From Halichoerus grypus (taxonomy: Eukaryota; Chordata; Mammalia; Carnivora; Phocidae), in contig NC_135725.1 of assembly GCF_964656455.1 (NCBI RefSeq), forward strand, positions 52,955,688-53,019,687: 64,000 bases of DNA. Reading direction: 5' to 3'. Shown piece by piece: positions 47,014-59,100 of the stretch. The notes under the pieces were generated by a model. The model was not told the DNA's origin. It saw nothing but the letters and a program-made list of their open reading frames with translations, and made no database searches. Every line of letters starts with the position of its first letter. The stretch's first letter is position 1. Position numbers and translations under genes: made by a program.

Positions 47014-47245
47014 AAAGAGGAGGAGTATGAGAGACTATGGACTCTGAGAAACAAACTGAGGGTTCTAGGGGGGAGGGGGTGGGGGGGAGGGGTTAGCCTG
47101 GTGATGGGTATTAAAGAGGGCACGTATTGAATGGAGCACTGGGTGTTATACGCAATGAATCATGGAACACTACATCAAAAACTAATGATGTAATGTATGA
47201 TGATTAACATAACATAATAAAATAAAATAAAAAAAAACAGGAGGA
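47014..47245 (+). mobile_element. 5'-truncated L1 3'UTR fragment
   Basis: The body of about 47025-47234 contains only module-B-type 3'UTR: GAGAGACTATGGACTCTGAG, AACAAACTGAGGGTTCTAGG, a long G-run, GGTGATGGGTATTAAAGAGG, GAGCACTGGGTGTTATACGC and AACTAATGATGTAATGTATG. It lacks the usual CAAACA after TATACG. A probable 11-bp target duplication with one mismatch is AAAGAGGAGGA (47014-47024) and AAACAGGAGGA (47235-47245). Confidence 0.9.
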
Positions 47246-47374
47246 TTTATTGAAAAAGAAGGTAAGGGGAATGTGGATGCATGGACAGAACAGGCTAAAT
47301 TTACAGATACCTAGAGCACACTATAAATGTCACTCTTTGCCGCAGTAGAAAGATAATTTTATTTATTTATTTTT

Positions 47375-47564
47375 ATTTTTTATTTTTTTTTAAAGATTTT
47401 ATTTATTTATTTGAGAGAGAGAATGAGAGACAGAGAGCACGAGAGGGAAGAGGGTCAGAGGGAGAAGCAGGACCCTCGCTGAGCAGGGAGCCCGATGTGG
47501 GACTTGATCCCAGGACTCCAGGATCATGGCCTGAGCCGAAGGCAATCGCTTAACCAACTGAGCC
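47375..47564 (-). mobile_element. CAN SINE lacking the extreme head
   Basis: AAAGATTTTATTTATTTATT, GAGAGAGAATGAGAGACAGA, GCAGGGAGCCCGATGTGGGA, CAGGATCATGGCCTGAGCCG and CTTAACCAACTGAGCC are typical, but the final ACCCAGGCGCCCC is missing. It is therefore 5'-truncated by about 13 bases or cut by a deletion. No clear target duplication. Confidence 0.92.
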
Positions 47565-47769
47565 AAAAGCATTAGAATACAGTATGTAATTTGGAAATAT
47601 TGGCAAGGAATTTTACTTCTGATGTTTTAAATGTAATATTCAAATTTGAATTTTCAGTCTAATTGATTCCTAAAGTAGATGAGAGTGCATATCCTTTTGT
47701 TTTGAGCATTAAAAGCCTCAGTTGACTATTAAAATATATCCACTGTAGTAAAATGTCATATGCATATTC

Positions 47770-47990
47770 ATTCTTTCATCAATTCATTAATTCACTTATT
47801 CATAAATACATATTAAGGGCCTGTTAGGTGTCAGGCTTTTTTTTTTTTTTTTAATTCATTCAATTATCATCACCTCCATTCATCAGGGTCTCTTTTAGGG
47901 GTAAAGACTGCCACAATAAGAAGGAACCAGTGCCCAGCCTTAAGATGTTTATAGTCTGGCAGGAAAGGGAAATAGAGACGTGGACGGCAG
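47770..47990 (-). repeat. LINE-2 fragment
   Basis: CATCAATTCATTAATTCACT, TACATATTAAGGGCCTGTTA, GGTGTCAGGC + T-run, CCCAGCCTTAAGATGTTTAT and AGTCTGGCAGGAAAGGGAAA fit the reverse complement of the L2 3' end. Confidence 0.55.
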
Positions 47991-49735
47991 CTAATACAGA
48001 GGGAAGTGAATTCACAAATAACAGAGTGTTACTAATTGATTTATGCTATCCTAAGGCAGATCTGGCAGATATTCACCTTCACTTCTATACATCTGGCATT
48101 ACTTGATCCTGATTTGTAACAGATTTGTTTCTAGGCTTAAATTGTATTATGTCTCCCTGGTATATTCAAACCTTAGCGACTGGGTTTCTGTGTTTGCAAG
48201 ACTCCTGTTTGAACCTGTGACAATTTCTAAATAACAAACAAAAGGCCTTCTGAAAAAGGCAAGCTGACTTTGCTCTCGATCTTTGTAATCCAAGCATTTG
48301 AGGGAACTTCACCATCCAGTCTCAGAGTTCCACTTCAATCATGCCCGTGATTAAATCTCACAGAGCACGCCAGATACAGAGGCTAGTCACACACTCGCCT
48401 GGGTGGAATATGGTTAGACTTGGCAACTAGGAAGGTACGTAATGCAATTACCTTCTGATTCATTAAAGAACATGGTGTGAAACAGTCAGGTTATTTCCAA
48501 GATATGAGTCTCTTCAGTAGTAAATGCAGCATATTGACTAGAATGAGTTATGGGACGTAGCTCACAAGGGTGAGACAACTATAGCTCATGGGTGAATGAT
48601 ATGCAGAATTTAGGACAAATGAGATCAAACTATAATTTATCATTCCTTTCAGGACAGTTTTTTTTTTTTTTTTTTGGAAGTTCTCCAAATCATGTCTTTC
48701 AGAAGGTTTTGGCTTGATTAAGAATTTTATTCGATGAAAGATCAGATGGAGAAAACTACCCATTTTGCTGATGAAGCATGTTTTCATTCTGCTGCAAGCT
48801 TATCCAGGAAACAGAACATTATTTTTCTTTCCATAAAAATTATTTTAAGTTAGCTTAAATATTAGGCTATAATAACTATACTCTCTTATACTATACTATA
48901 ATAACTGTACTCTATAATAAGGAGACTTTCTCCTGGAAGATATTTCCTGAGCTTTAGAGCCTAGCTGAATTCTAGTAAACATAGAATCATGAAAATGTAT
49001 TTAAACCCTTAAAACTTTTCTATCTGTGTTAGTTTTCAATGTACTTTGAATTGCTTGTATAAATACTATCATTTTTTTATGAAATCACATTTTTGAGTCA
49101 CATTTCAATACCATCTGCAATATTTCCAGTGCTCCAGACAGAACTTTTGTTTTGAATCCTGATAATTTACATCATATTTGGCAGCCCACAACATTTTTAC
49201 TAAACATTCTAGAACTCACTGTTCTTTTCACCCAACCCATAATGGCATTTCAGCTAAGTAAAGGCAAAGACAAGTAGGGTTTGATTTCCAGTCATCCAAA
49301 CTGACAAAGAATTATGTGATTTAGTCCTAATATAATTGAGAAGAAAAGGCATATGTTCACTTATACATTCACTTATACAATGGTGAGATACAACCATTCT
49401 GGGAAACGAGAATTGATCTCTGCCTGAGAGGACTCACGTTCTAGCAAGAGAAACTGATGTGGTAGAAGTCTGTTCAAGGAGTCAAGAAGGACAAGCAAGA
49501 ACCAGACATACGCGAGGCGGGAGAGCAAACACTGCAAATACAGTACATGCATAGGAGGGTGTCTCAAGATATAAAAAGTGATACATAGGATACATTAAGA
49601 AATAAGTGCTTTCTCCTCAAGGTATGGGAATGACATGTTGAGATTTGCTCTCAGCTGTAGGTTTGACTGGGTCGCAGACAAAACCAAAGAAAGGGAAACA
49701 TTAAAAGATGATTCTGGCAAAGCATTTTTAAGAGC
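47991..49735. other. No gene recognised
   Basis: Unique-looking sequence with a 17-base T run near 48659-48675 and a short imperfect CTATAATAACTATACTCT repeat at about 48868-48920. No young transposon. Confidence 0.5.
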
Positions 49736-49739
49736 AAAG

Positions 49740-49990
49740 ACAATTCTTACTCTTTCTTTGAGGCTCAGCTCTGGATTCACCCCCTTCATCAAGCTTCCCT
49801 GAGGCCTCCAGCCCACCAGGACTTTTTCTTCCTCTGAATCTCTGTTGTTTCTGTCCTTGACCCAAGGTCCTGTCTGGCACTAGCAGTATTCTGCCTTCTT
49901 TCTTTTTTGATAAAGTTACATATCTGTGTTTCTTGGCACTGGCATCATAAACTCCTTGAAGGTAAAGTTAATATTTAAGAGTAGTAAGTG
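49740..49990 (+). repeat. LINE-2 fragment
   Basis: CTTTGAGGCTCAGCTCTGGA, CATCAAGCTTCCCTGAGGCC and CATCATAAACTCCTTGAAGG follow L2 3' order in plus orientation. Confidence 0.5.
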
Positions 49991-50524
49991 TCTTTAATCC
50001 ATGTGGAGGTGAAAGCAGACAGAAGTGGGTGGAAACTATTTCTTCTGATCCAGCCCCCCCCCCAAAAAAAGACTCCCCGCAAAAGTCTCCTGATGCTGCT
50101 GCTAATGACATAGCCGAACACTAACTGGCTTTGGCTTCATCATTAGGGCTGTATTTTGATTGTGGAAAATGTAGTCTGTGTATAGCATTCTCCTACCAGG
50201 AGTGTGAAAGCGAGGTTACCCTCCGAAAAGGAACTCGCTGGTAAAAGGAACTCCATCTATAGGAGTTGCCTTAAAATTACAATGTCTCTCTGCTTAAAAA
50301 CAGGGAAGTGGAGAACAGTGTCCAGACTTTGCTGGAATGAAAAAGTTATAACCTCATTGATGGCAGTGACGTATCTACAGAAGGGAGGTTACTGGAGGTG
50401 ATGGTAGGTTGGACTGAACACAGGGAAGCACAAAGCGGGGGGGACAAAAATGTTAGCATGCTGCTAGGTTGGGGAGGAGAGAGAAAAGAGGGGAGAGTAT
50501 GTGTGTCTGGGGTGGGGGAGGGGT

Positions 50525-50659
50525 GGAAGGAGGAGGAGGAGGAGGGGGAGAAAGAGGAAGAGGATGGGAAAAAGAAGGGGGGAGAAGAAAAAAGGAAGAA
50601 AGGGAGGAGAAGGAGGAAGGAGAGGAAAAAAGGGAAGAAAAAAGGAGGAGAAAAGAGAA
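50525..50659 (+). repeat. Nearly pure homopurine tract, 135 bases
   Basis: From 50525 to 50659 every base is A or G except one T at 50565; 50566-50659 is 94 purines without interruption. The flanks from about 50470 are also purine-rich. Frames of poly-Glu/Lys/Arg type on either strand here are compositional artefacts. Such tracts can adopt intramolecular triplex (H-DNA) when mirror symmetry allows. Confidence 0.95.
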
Positions 50660-51079
50660 TGAGAATGTATCTGGCCAAAGCCTATGTTCTCGACACCAGA
50701 GTTGTAATCTGTGGGAAAAGATGATTCCAAACTACTTCCGTTCCTCCGACCAACAATCCTCTACTTATTCGGGAAGGGACTGGCAAGTGTGGCAGGCAAA
50801 CCTAAATTCTTTCTTTCTGAGCCAGTCCTTATCATAAATCTCCACACCAGCAAAACAAAAGTGGCCACAAAACATTTTGTACCTGGAATGTACATCTCCA
50901 GAGCAGTGTTGCCCAGAACTGAGGCTGGAAAATGATCTGTTAAATTACTCTGGCATTCTCCATTAGGGGAAAGAAAGGCTACATGGGTGAAAGACAATAT
51001 ATTACTCAAATGATCTTTAATTTGGCCATTTACGTAAATATTTGAGAAATTACAGGTACCTAAAATTGTATAGGACGTT

Positions 51080-51302
51080 TATGCCAAGAATTTTTTTTTT
51101 AAGATTTTATTAATTTTTTGACAGAGAAAGAGACAGTGAGAGAGAGAGCACAAGCAGGGGGAGAGGGAGAGGGAGAAGCAGGCTCTCCGCTGAGCAGGGA
51201 GCCCGATGCGGGGCTCGATCCCAGGACCCTGGGATCACGACCTGAGCCGAAGGCAGATGCTTAACGACTGAGCCACCCAGGTGCCCCTATGCCAAGAATT
51301 TT
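51080..51302 (-). mobile_element. CAN SINE with perfect target-site duplication
   Basis: Body 51095-51287, minus strand, flanked by TATGCCAAGAATTTT at 51080-51094 and 51288-51302. The body is close to the other young copies (GCTCTCCGCTGAGCAGGGAG, GGGGCTCGATCCCAGGACCC). Perfect duplication and preserved CpGs suggest one of the younger SINEs here. Confidence 0.97.
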
Positions 51303-51689
51303 ATGTGAAGTCTGTATGTAAGTTTTCTTCTCCTTGTTGAAAAGGGGAAACCAGTTTGTTAACTGACATCATCGGCAGCAAACATTTGTTCGGAATCAGG
51401 GCGTCTGATAACACTAGCAGTAACGGGCCCTCCAGAAAAAGAAACACCTCTACCTCTTAAGCGACTTTCAAATTCCTGGAAAAGCAACGTGCACACATAT
51501 GCAACAAGGGAAAAATGACAAACTATTATAAAAATATATAAGAGAGCATAGAGCAAATTTGCACACTCATATAATGGCATAAGGACTGGGATGTTAGTCT
51601 TAACCGAAAAACAGGATAATCGCATAATGGAAAACACACAGGTTTTATAAAAAGGAGATCTTGGGAGGGAAATTTGCCCTCGCATGTAT

Positions 51690-51790
51690 TAGCTGTGGGA
51701 AGCCTGGAAAAGTGACTCACTTTTCTAAGTCCCGGTTTCTTCATCTTGAATATGTGTAAAACTATGTCTCTCTTTCAGGGTTATTGATAT
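51690..51790 (+). repeat. MIR SINE, partial
   Basis: ATTAGCTGTGGGAAGCCTGG, GTGACTCACTTTTCTAAGTC and CCGGTTTCTTCATCTTGAAT match the central MIR region in plus orientation. Confidence 0.55.
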
Positions 51791-51837
51791 AAAAGACCTA
51801 TACTGATCCTGATATTCAATTTAGGGTGGGTCTCATT

Positions 51838-51937
51838 ATTATTGCATTCCTACTGTCATGATGGACTCAACAGAAAGAGACACGGTATCCAATTATTGCA
51901 TTCCTATTGTCATGTTGGACTCAACAGAAAGAGACAC
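51838..51937. repeat. Tandem duplication, 46-bp unit at 54-bp spacing
   Basis: ATTATTGCATTCCTACTGTC + ATGATGGACTCAACAGAAAG at 51838-51883 recurs at 51892-51937 with two differences (C/T and A/T). An 8-base spacer GGTATCCA separates the copies. Confidence 0.95.
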
Positions 51938-52575
51938 ATTGCTGCAGAAGAGACTTTGTAAAGATTGTTTGTCTCCAGCAGTCTCTTGATTTCATGCTAA
52001 ATCTTCTCCTTAGAATAAATAAATCCCTTCTAATGAAATGTTCCCTGTGCTCACTCAGGGATTTCCCGCCACTCAGTGCAAAACCAGTGCACACATTGCA
52101 GCAAGCTTTTAAGCCCTGGCAGGACTCTGCTTGACTGCCCGTTTAACCGCACAGCCCATCACGCCAGTGCTATTTCCCTTACCACCGCGCACCCCAGAAT
52201 CCCCTTCCTTTACACCCGTGGCTTCCTCTGCCCCTCACTGAGGGTGACAGCAAGCTGTTGAGGGAAGAGGAGCATCTTTCCGGTCCTGGCTTTTTGCAGA
52301 AACCCACAGTCCTATCCTAGAAAGCCCTTCACCAAAGTCTGGAATCCTTTATTCACTTCGGATTGATTCATTTTCCACACCCCCTCCCTCAGTTTTCTAC
52401 TCTACTTCACCTTCCCTCACATCTCTGCTGATGACCTAGATCCTGCCTTTTGCTTACAAGACTGGGGACAGCCCAAACAGAGAGTCTACAAAGTCAGGCC
52501 AGAAATGCTTGGAATTGTCTCTGATTTATCCCCATTTTTCTCTTATGTGGTTTTAGGTGGCATGTTGTGAGATTA
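51938..52575. other. No gene recognised
   Basis: Moderately GC-rich, CT-rich in places (52370-52420). Short frames at 51907-52134 and 52076-52261 have no recognised homology. Confidence 0.4.
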
Positions 52576-52578
52576 ATC

Positions 52579-52801
52579 ATGACAGTTAATTTTTTAAATT
52601 CTTTCTTTCTTTTTTTTAAAGATTTAATTTATTTATTCATGAGAGAGAGAGAGAGAGAGACAGGCAGAGGGAGAAGCAGGCTCCCCAAGGAGCAGGGAGC
52701 CTGATGCAGGTCTCAATCCCAGGACCCCAGGATCATGACCTGAGCTGAAGGCAGACGCTTAACCATCTAAGCCACCCAGGCGCCCATGACAGTTAATTTT
52801 T
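52579..52801 (-). mobile_element. CAN SINE with perfect target-site duplication
   Basis: Body 52595-52785, minus strand, flanked by the 16-bp repeat ATGACAGTTAATTTTT at 52579-52594 and 52786-52801. The centre has a pure GA run and CAGGCAGAGGGAGAAGCAGG; head GCCACCCAGGCGCCC. Confidence 0.97.
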
Positions 52802-53365
52802 AAACTATTAGTATACCATGTTAAATGTAGTTTTAATTCTAAATTTTCATTTCAAAATTAATAACAGTCTTTCTTGTAAAATACATGTAACAAAAAGAAA
52901 GGTTAAAGGCATAATTACATATAATGCTTGATTAATGTCAGGGACCTTTAAAGACAGTCTCTATGAGTGTATATTAAAGTAGTATTTCCAAGTTAGAGAA
53001 CTATGTCAAGAGATCAGGATGATATGTTTGCTACTGTAAGATACATGTTAATGTTTCATTTAGTGGCTTTCAATGTGTTTTATTGATTCTAAAGACTATA
53101 ATTTGGTATGAAAAACCATTCTGGTCATCTTGGGTTTTAAAGAAAATGGTATTCACCTCAATACCAAGATACCCAGCAATGTGATTATAATATAACTAAT
53201 AACAGATGGTTAAACAGGGCCCTATCTTAGAGTTATAACACTAACCATAACTCCTAGATCTGCCATTATCCTAAGAAGGAAGTTGTTGCTATAGAAAGAT
53301 TAGACCCAAGATCTCCTCAAAGAGCCTAAAGAAGAGAAATGCTTATATAAGGAACTAATAATTAT
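52802..53365. other. No gene recognised
   Basis: AT-rich, unique-looking sequence. Confidence 0.5.
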
Positions 53366-53369
53366 AACT

Positions 53370-53780
53370 AGCACCACAACAACAAACACTTACTGAGTGC
53401 TTATGAGGCATGTCAGGTATTCTGCTAAGCATTTTACATCTCATTTCCTTCTAGGGACCAAGGGTAAAATATTCTGAAGTTTGGCTGAAACAAATGAATG
53501 TCTGGGTAGAATTGCTACCTCTATAGACCATAAATAATAATAATAATAGCAGTAACTTATTTATACTGTGTCAGATGTTCTGCTGAGTGTCTTATATGTC
53601 TGATCTCATTTAATTCTTACAATTGTACATGGGGCAGCTATTAAGATGTGCATGTTACCAATTGGGAATCGTCTCTCAGATGACAAATCACTTGCCCAAG
53701 ATCACAGAATTTGTAAGTGTCAGAGTTGGGATTCAAATCCAGGCCTCACTTAAAGCCAGTGCCTTTAAATGTAATAGTAT
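53370..53780 (-). repeat. Two MIR copies in tandem orientation
   Basis: About 53370-53460 (CACTTACTGAGTGCTTATGA, ATTCTGCTAAGCATTTTACA) is a partial MIR. About 53545-53780 (TTCTGCTGAGTGTCTTATAT, CATTTAATTCTTACAATTGT, CACTTGCCCAAGATCACAGA, GTTGGGATTCAAATCCAGGC) is a nearly complete MIR. Both are minus strand, with an AAT-type microsatellite (about 53529-53548) between them. Confidence 0.7.
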
Positions 53781-54270
53781 ATTTACAACTACAATTTGCT
53801 ATAACCTGCCTCTTCGAAATACAAAAGGGTAGCTTGCTAGGATGGTAGTATTCTAGTGACTTCTATCCAGAAAAGTCCACACCCAACAGCATGGAAAGAG
53901 ACAAAACCTTGCTTCTTTCTTCCAAGCATTTGAGATCTATAAAAATAAATTTTTAAAATTTGTGACTGTTTGTAAAAGAGAATCATACTTTACTTATAAA
54001 GGCAAGAAGCCATTTAATAAAAGTTTTTCCTTGGTACTTTACTTTATATTAAATCCTCCATACCCCTAAAAAAATTTTATTTGTCATTAGGTGATTTAAA
54101 AAATCTGTTACTAAATAATGGCAGTATTGGAAGCCATGAGAGAATAAGACACCCGTGATCTGATGCTGGACAAGAGAACCAAATGCCAATTGGCCTCACT
54201 AACAAGACAGAGATGTATTTCCTACTGTTAACACAGAAGTTACAATTTTGGTCTGAAGCACAAGTTTTGA
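53781..54270. other. No gene recognised
   Basis: AT-rich unique sequence. Confidence 0.5.
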
Positions 54271-54271
54271 T

Positions 54272-54400
54272 ATTCATTCATTCATTCATTCATTCACTCA
54301 TCAGATATGTTTACTGAAAATGTACATGGCTTTGGAATTAAGGTCTTAGAGAAGAAAGACAAAGACCTTGGTCTCAAGAATATTACATTTAATGAATCAT
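54272..54400 (-). repeat. LINE-2 end with ATTC microsatellite
   Basis: An (ATTC)n run at about 54274-54298 precedes ATCAGATATGTTTACTGAAA and AAAGACCTTGGTCTCAAGAA, the reverse complement of an L2 end. ATTC/GAAT runs at L2 ends are common. Confidence 0.5.
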
Positions 54401-55200
54401 ATCTACATTTCCTTAAGTATGCATATTTAGAAAGAAATTCTTACATTTTTCCCAGACTATAAGAGAACTTCCCTGAAAATAGATGATTCAATCATACAAA
54501 ATGTACTGAATCTGGTTTACTTCTGGAGAGCCTTACTACAATGGTAATTTTCAATAAAACAATTAGGGTGAAAGCCGGGCTGTGAGTTAGGAGTTTCCGG
54601 TAGTAGAGGTGTGAATGCACCCCAGCTCGTTAGACGATGGTGTTGAAGAAGGTTGAGCTGAAGTTCACTCTCATTCATCTTGTGTCTTTTTTGGACTCCC
54701 TTCCCCAGCTATTTTCCACCGCTTTAAAGTGTTCCCTATCATTTTGGCCAAATGTGCATTGTGATGGAAAGGACATGATACTTTCAGCAGAATTACTTAA
54801 TTAGGTTTAAGTAAGCACTACAGGCCAAGTAGGGTAGGTTTGCTTTCTAGCCATAAAAATGTGCCTGCGATGCTCGCTGCATTCCCAAGGAGAGAAACAG
54901 TGATTGATGTGATGATAAAACGATGAAGGGAAGGATAAAGCCTGAGAGATAAAAGTCTCAAAAGGGAAATAAAGGAGGGTAGCAGCTGCCCCCATCTTAA
55001 ATTGAAGCATGAATTTCAGGAACAGGATCTGAGGTTTAATTTCAAGCACATACTGGGAGAGTTTGGGGTGTGTGTGTGTGTGTGTGTGTACCCATGTATG
55101 TGATGAAAAACGTGTAAGTTAAATTCTTTTCATCCTTTGTATGAAGAGTTTTCAAACCATTTCTAAAAAAGGAAAAAGTTGCAAACGTAGAAGTTTATGG
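54401..55200. other. No gene; TG microsatellite
   Basis: A (TG)n run of 11 units occupies 55068-55089. The 80-codon minus frame at 54807-55049 has no recognised homology. Confidence 0.55.
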
Positions 55201-55204
55201 ATTA

Positions 55205-55740
55205 TCACTGAGAGATACTCATTTAGTCAGCATTTAACAGAGAGGAACAGAATCAGTGATGAGCAGGAACTGTTCCACGCACTGGTGACACAGCACTAAA
55301 AATAATACATTTCTGTACTCGTGGAACTGAATATTCTGAGTTTATCGTTTCTCTCTGCACATACCTTCCTTGCCCCTACCCCACCCATTGTCAGGGTCCT
55401 TTCCTTTAAGCACAGATTCGACTACATCACGTTCATATTTATAACACTGCAGCTGTGCATGCAAAGCACTCACCTACCTCTATGCTCCGCCTCTTCCTGC
55501 ATGCCTCTCCACTCTCCAGGGGCAAGCTTTCCCTTCTCCAAAGGTAACATTTATTTTTACATCAGGGTGGCTTTGCCATACTGTGCCCCGTGCTTAGAAT
55601 GCTGTCATACCTATTTTCCATCAATTAAAATTCTCCCCACTTTTTAGCTGTGCTGCTGAAATGCCTCCTAAGCCTCAAAGACCTTCTAAAACTCCAATCA
55701 GTTTAACGGCCCTTCATCTTAATTTATGGAGAATTCTGCT
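55205..55740. repeat. LINE-2 pieces
   Basis: About 55205-55330 (GAGCAGGAACTGTTCCACGC, ACTGGTGACACAGCACTAAA) fits the L2 end in minus orientation. About 55340-55740 (CTACATCACGTTCATATTTA, GCTTAGAATGCTGTCATACC, AAAGACCTTCTAAAACTCCA) resembles L2 in plus orientation. The frame at 55321-55647 is not a convincing gene. Confidence 0.45.
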
Positions 55741-55967
55741 TGAAATATATCATTAAACTTTTTAGTTCATTTTACCTAAAGTTGAGCTATTTACATTTCA
55801 GTTTCACTTTGTGAGATGAACTCAGGGCAGGGAGGGTTGTTAAGACTGCATATCCCATCATGCTATTATCAGAAGTACTTTCAAAAATCTCACCTTTTAT
55901 ATTTTGTCTTTCTAGCGTAATATTGCTTCTACATACAAGCATACAATAATGTAATCCTGAGCTAGGC

Positions 55968-56196
55968 AAACCTTTACTTTTTTTTTTTTTTTTTAAAGAT
56001 TTTATTTATTTATTTGACAGAGAGAGACACAGCGAGAGAGGGAACACAAGCAGGGGGAGGGGGAGAGGAGAAGCAGGCTTCCCACGGAGCAGGGAGCCCA
56101 ATGCAGGGCTCGATCCCAGGACCCTGGGATCATGACCTGAGCCGAAGGCAGTCCCTTAACCAACTGAGCCACCCAGGCACCCAAACCTTTACTTTT
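55968..56196 (-). mobile_element. CAN SINE with perfect target-site duplication
   Basis: Body 55982-56182, minus strand, flanked by AAACCTTTACTTTT at 55968-55981 and 56183-56196. A long T-run, AAAGATTTTATTTATTTATT and near-consensus centre and head (GAGCCACCCAGGCACCC) suggest a young copy. Confidence 0.97.
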
Positions 56197-59100
56197 AAAA
56201 TGCTTTAAGAAAGAAAAATTGCTTTTAAGCTAGGACAGTACAAATTTTTATGGCTTTGTTATAAACTTTTGAGAAGCAGAATTGGGAAGTTTTGGCACTT
56301 AACTTTATGGAGAAGCTAACATGCATTGCTATAAAAAATGCAACTGCCCTTCTTATAACAGAGAACAAAAATGAATTTAAAACTAATATAAACTATAAAG
56401 CTATAATGTATAAATTTTCTGTTCATTTTTAAAGAGTTAACCTTTAACTGGGAAAATATATGAATTCACTGTCAAATCTTTTATGTTCTTGGAGCCCTTC
56501 TATATCATATGTTTTTATACAGGACAGTGGAATGTACTATCTCTGTATCTCCTAATTAACAGGATTTACTTCAAAAGACTGTCCAAAGAGAAAAGACATT
56601 ATGTTTCTTTATAATACTCAGATCAAAAGCCCTTGTATTCTTTTACTATACTGATAACCTACACAGTTCAGAAAGATAAAGTATTCTAAAGAATAAAAAT
56701 TCTGGTCTCACAGTAGAGGAGAGCTCTTCCTTTGTGATACAATAAATAAGTGCTAATAATTGCATTATCACATGATTACCTTCAAAATAGATTTAATTTT
56801 ATCCTTCTCCTTTTTGTTTTTTTCTTTTAAGTCTGATGTTTTAACATACAACCCAATTTTGTTGAAAATATAGAAGTACACACAATCAGGATGAAATTTA
56901 TTTTGGACTCAGAGACTAAGACTTAAACATTTAAGAATATGTAAGTCTATCATGAAGCATTCTTGCTTTAATTATTTGCTTGATTTTAATGCTACAAAGC
57001 CTGGAAGTAAGTTGAGCTTTATTCCCCAAATGCATCCTGCATTTTGATGTCACTTTTATTTACATACTAGCAGAATTCTTCTAAGTATGGATAACCCACG
57101 TTGCCACTAAGCAGGACAATCGTCCACAACTCAGGTCATCAATAAGGGTTTCTGCCACGAGTCTGGTGATCTACACTCCTTCTAACAAATTTGAAATCTG
57201 TGTCTATTTGAGTTTTGGACTCACTTGATATCATCTTATAGACAAATAAGTTATTATGGGATTGGGGAGGGATATTTATCAACCTTTAAAGAATCAATTA
57301 TTCTCAGTCACTTGAGAAGTTCTCTTTTACATCCAAATAATTATCTTAGGCTATGATTTATTGACTGAGTTCCATTTATTTTCATAAAGTAAGAAAGCTA
57401 TATTTGTAAAAAGTTCAAGTGACTTAGAATAATCGCCCTCCTTTTTTTCTCAGTTAATGAAGTTTACTTATGTTTTCTGTTTCTGTAATTGAACTTAAAG
57501 AAAATCTTGCTTTGGGGTGCATAAAATTCCAAGAAGCTGTAAAAGCTTTGATGGTCTTTAAGTCAGAGCCCAAGAATAATTTGTGGTTCTCCCAGGTATT
57601 TGTTGATAACAACTTCAAATTATGTTATGGAGGAGGAAGACAGTTAAGAAGATCTGACCAAACTATGGGTAATAGTGGAGAAGAGTTTCCAAAATGAAAT
57701 AGAGAAAAGTAGCAAAAAGAATACTTAAAGTATAACATTGTAAATTCTAGGAGCCACAGTAATAATGAAGTATGTCATTGTGTCACCATTTTAAATAATA
57801 CTTAGAGGAACAGAAATTAAGTGATAAATACAAAGAAATAAAAGGCAGACTAATAGTATTATCTTCTAAATAAGAGTAACCCCGAGGCATATTTATAAGA
57901 TCATATACTATTAACTGACACATTTCCATATCATGTAAAATACAACTACTTAACAGCAACACTTTCCCTACACCATCTTCAAAAGTACAAATGCTTATCC
58001 CATTATAGTTCAGAGGAGTTACTTAAAGAGGAAATGTCCTTAGCTTGCAATTTTTGGCTATTGCATTAACCTGCATCCATACTATCTTGTGTCTGCTTTA
58101 TGTGTATCTTAAAATAACTCCTCTCTTCTCTTGAGGAAAAATGGACTCAATTATTACTATATACATTCTCCTAAATCCAAGGGAGTACCATTTCAACAAC
58201 CTGTTCAGTGGACTTAGAAAATAAATAGAAAAGCTATACATTATTCAATACATCTTGGCAACACATGAAAGCCCTTATAGCAAGTGATAAATGATCAGAT
58301 GTCTTCCTCAAATCTTACCTGATTTACTCTTTTTAAAAATCCAACCCTTGCTGTCTACCATGCAAAGCTCCTGGCCACTGGGTGAAATCCAAACTGGGTA
58401 GTTGATCATGGTAATTCCAACATGTCATGGGCAGCAGCATCTCTCAAAGTCCCACAAGCCAATTGCTTGAAGCAAACCTGCAACAAACAAGGTATTTCTT
58501 CATTTTAATTGAAAAATAGTGAACCATGTCCTAGGTCCAGCAGGCATCATTACTTAATCAATAACAGAATCATAAAGGAGTATGTGAGGGGCTATAAATG
58601 CCTCTCAAGATGCTGATAAACATTAAAGCCAGAAGACTGAACTTTATGTGCTACAAAGGTGTTTTTGCTGAGTGCATGCTCCTCTTAACAGTATTATTGA
58701 TCTATTTAAGCTGTCAGTGTAAATAAACATTATTGATATTAAAACTCACACATTTTATGGTGTGTACCCCTTCTCCTTCATGTAGGTGACCACTTGGAGT
58801 ACCCAGAATATTTTTCTGTCTCTACCCATCATACTCTCAGGGTAACTGAGCAATGTGGTTCAACAGGACCAAACTCATCGGCAGCTAAAGAAAAATCCAC
58901 ATGATGGTTTAGATCAAAGATAGTTTCCTTTGTTAGTTCTCACACTCTGGCCAGTGTCAACATTCCTTGTAAAAAACTTGCATCACGTCTGTAGGCTAGT
59001 GTGTGAGAAACGCCTTTGAGGGGCATATATGAGATGCTGCAAATTCAACAGCCACCTTTATCCATATGGAGACACAGACTACAAAACAGTAACCAACATG

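Noticed and set aside
50346..50837. Four overlapping 88-122 codon frames, rich in Glu/Lys/Arg/Gly on plus and Pro/Ser/Phe on minus
   Set aside because: They exist only because the homopurine tract contains few stop codons; the composition explains them fully.
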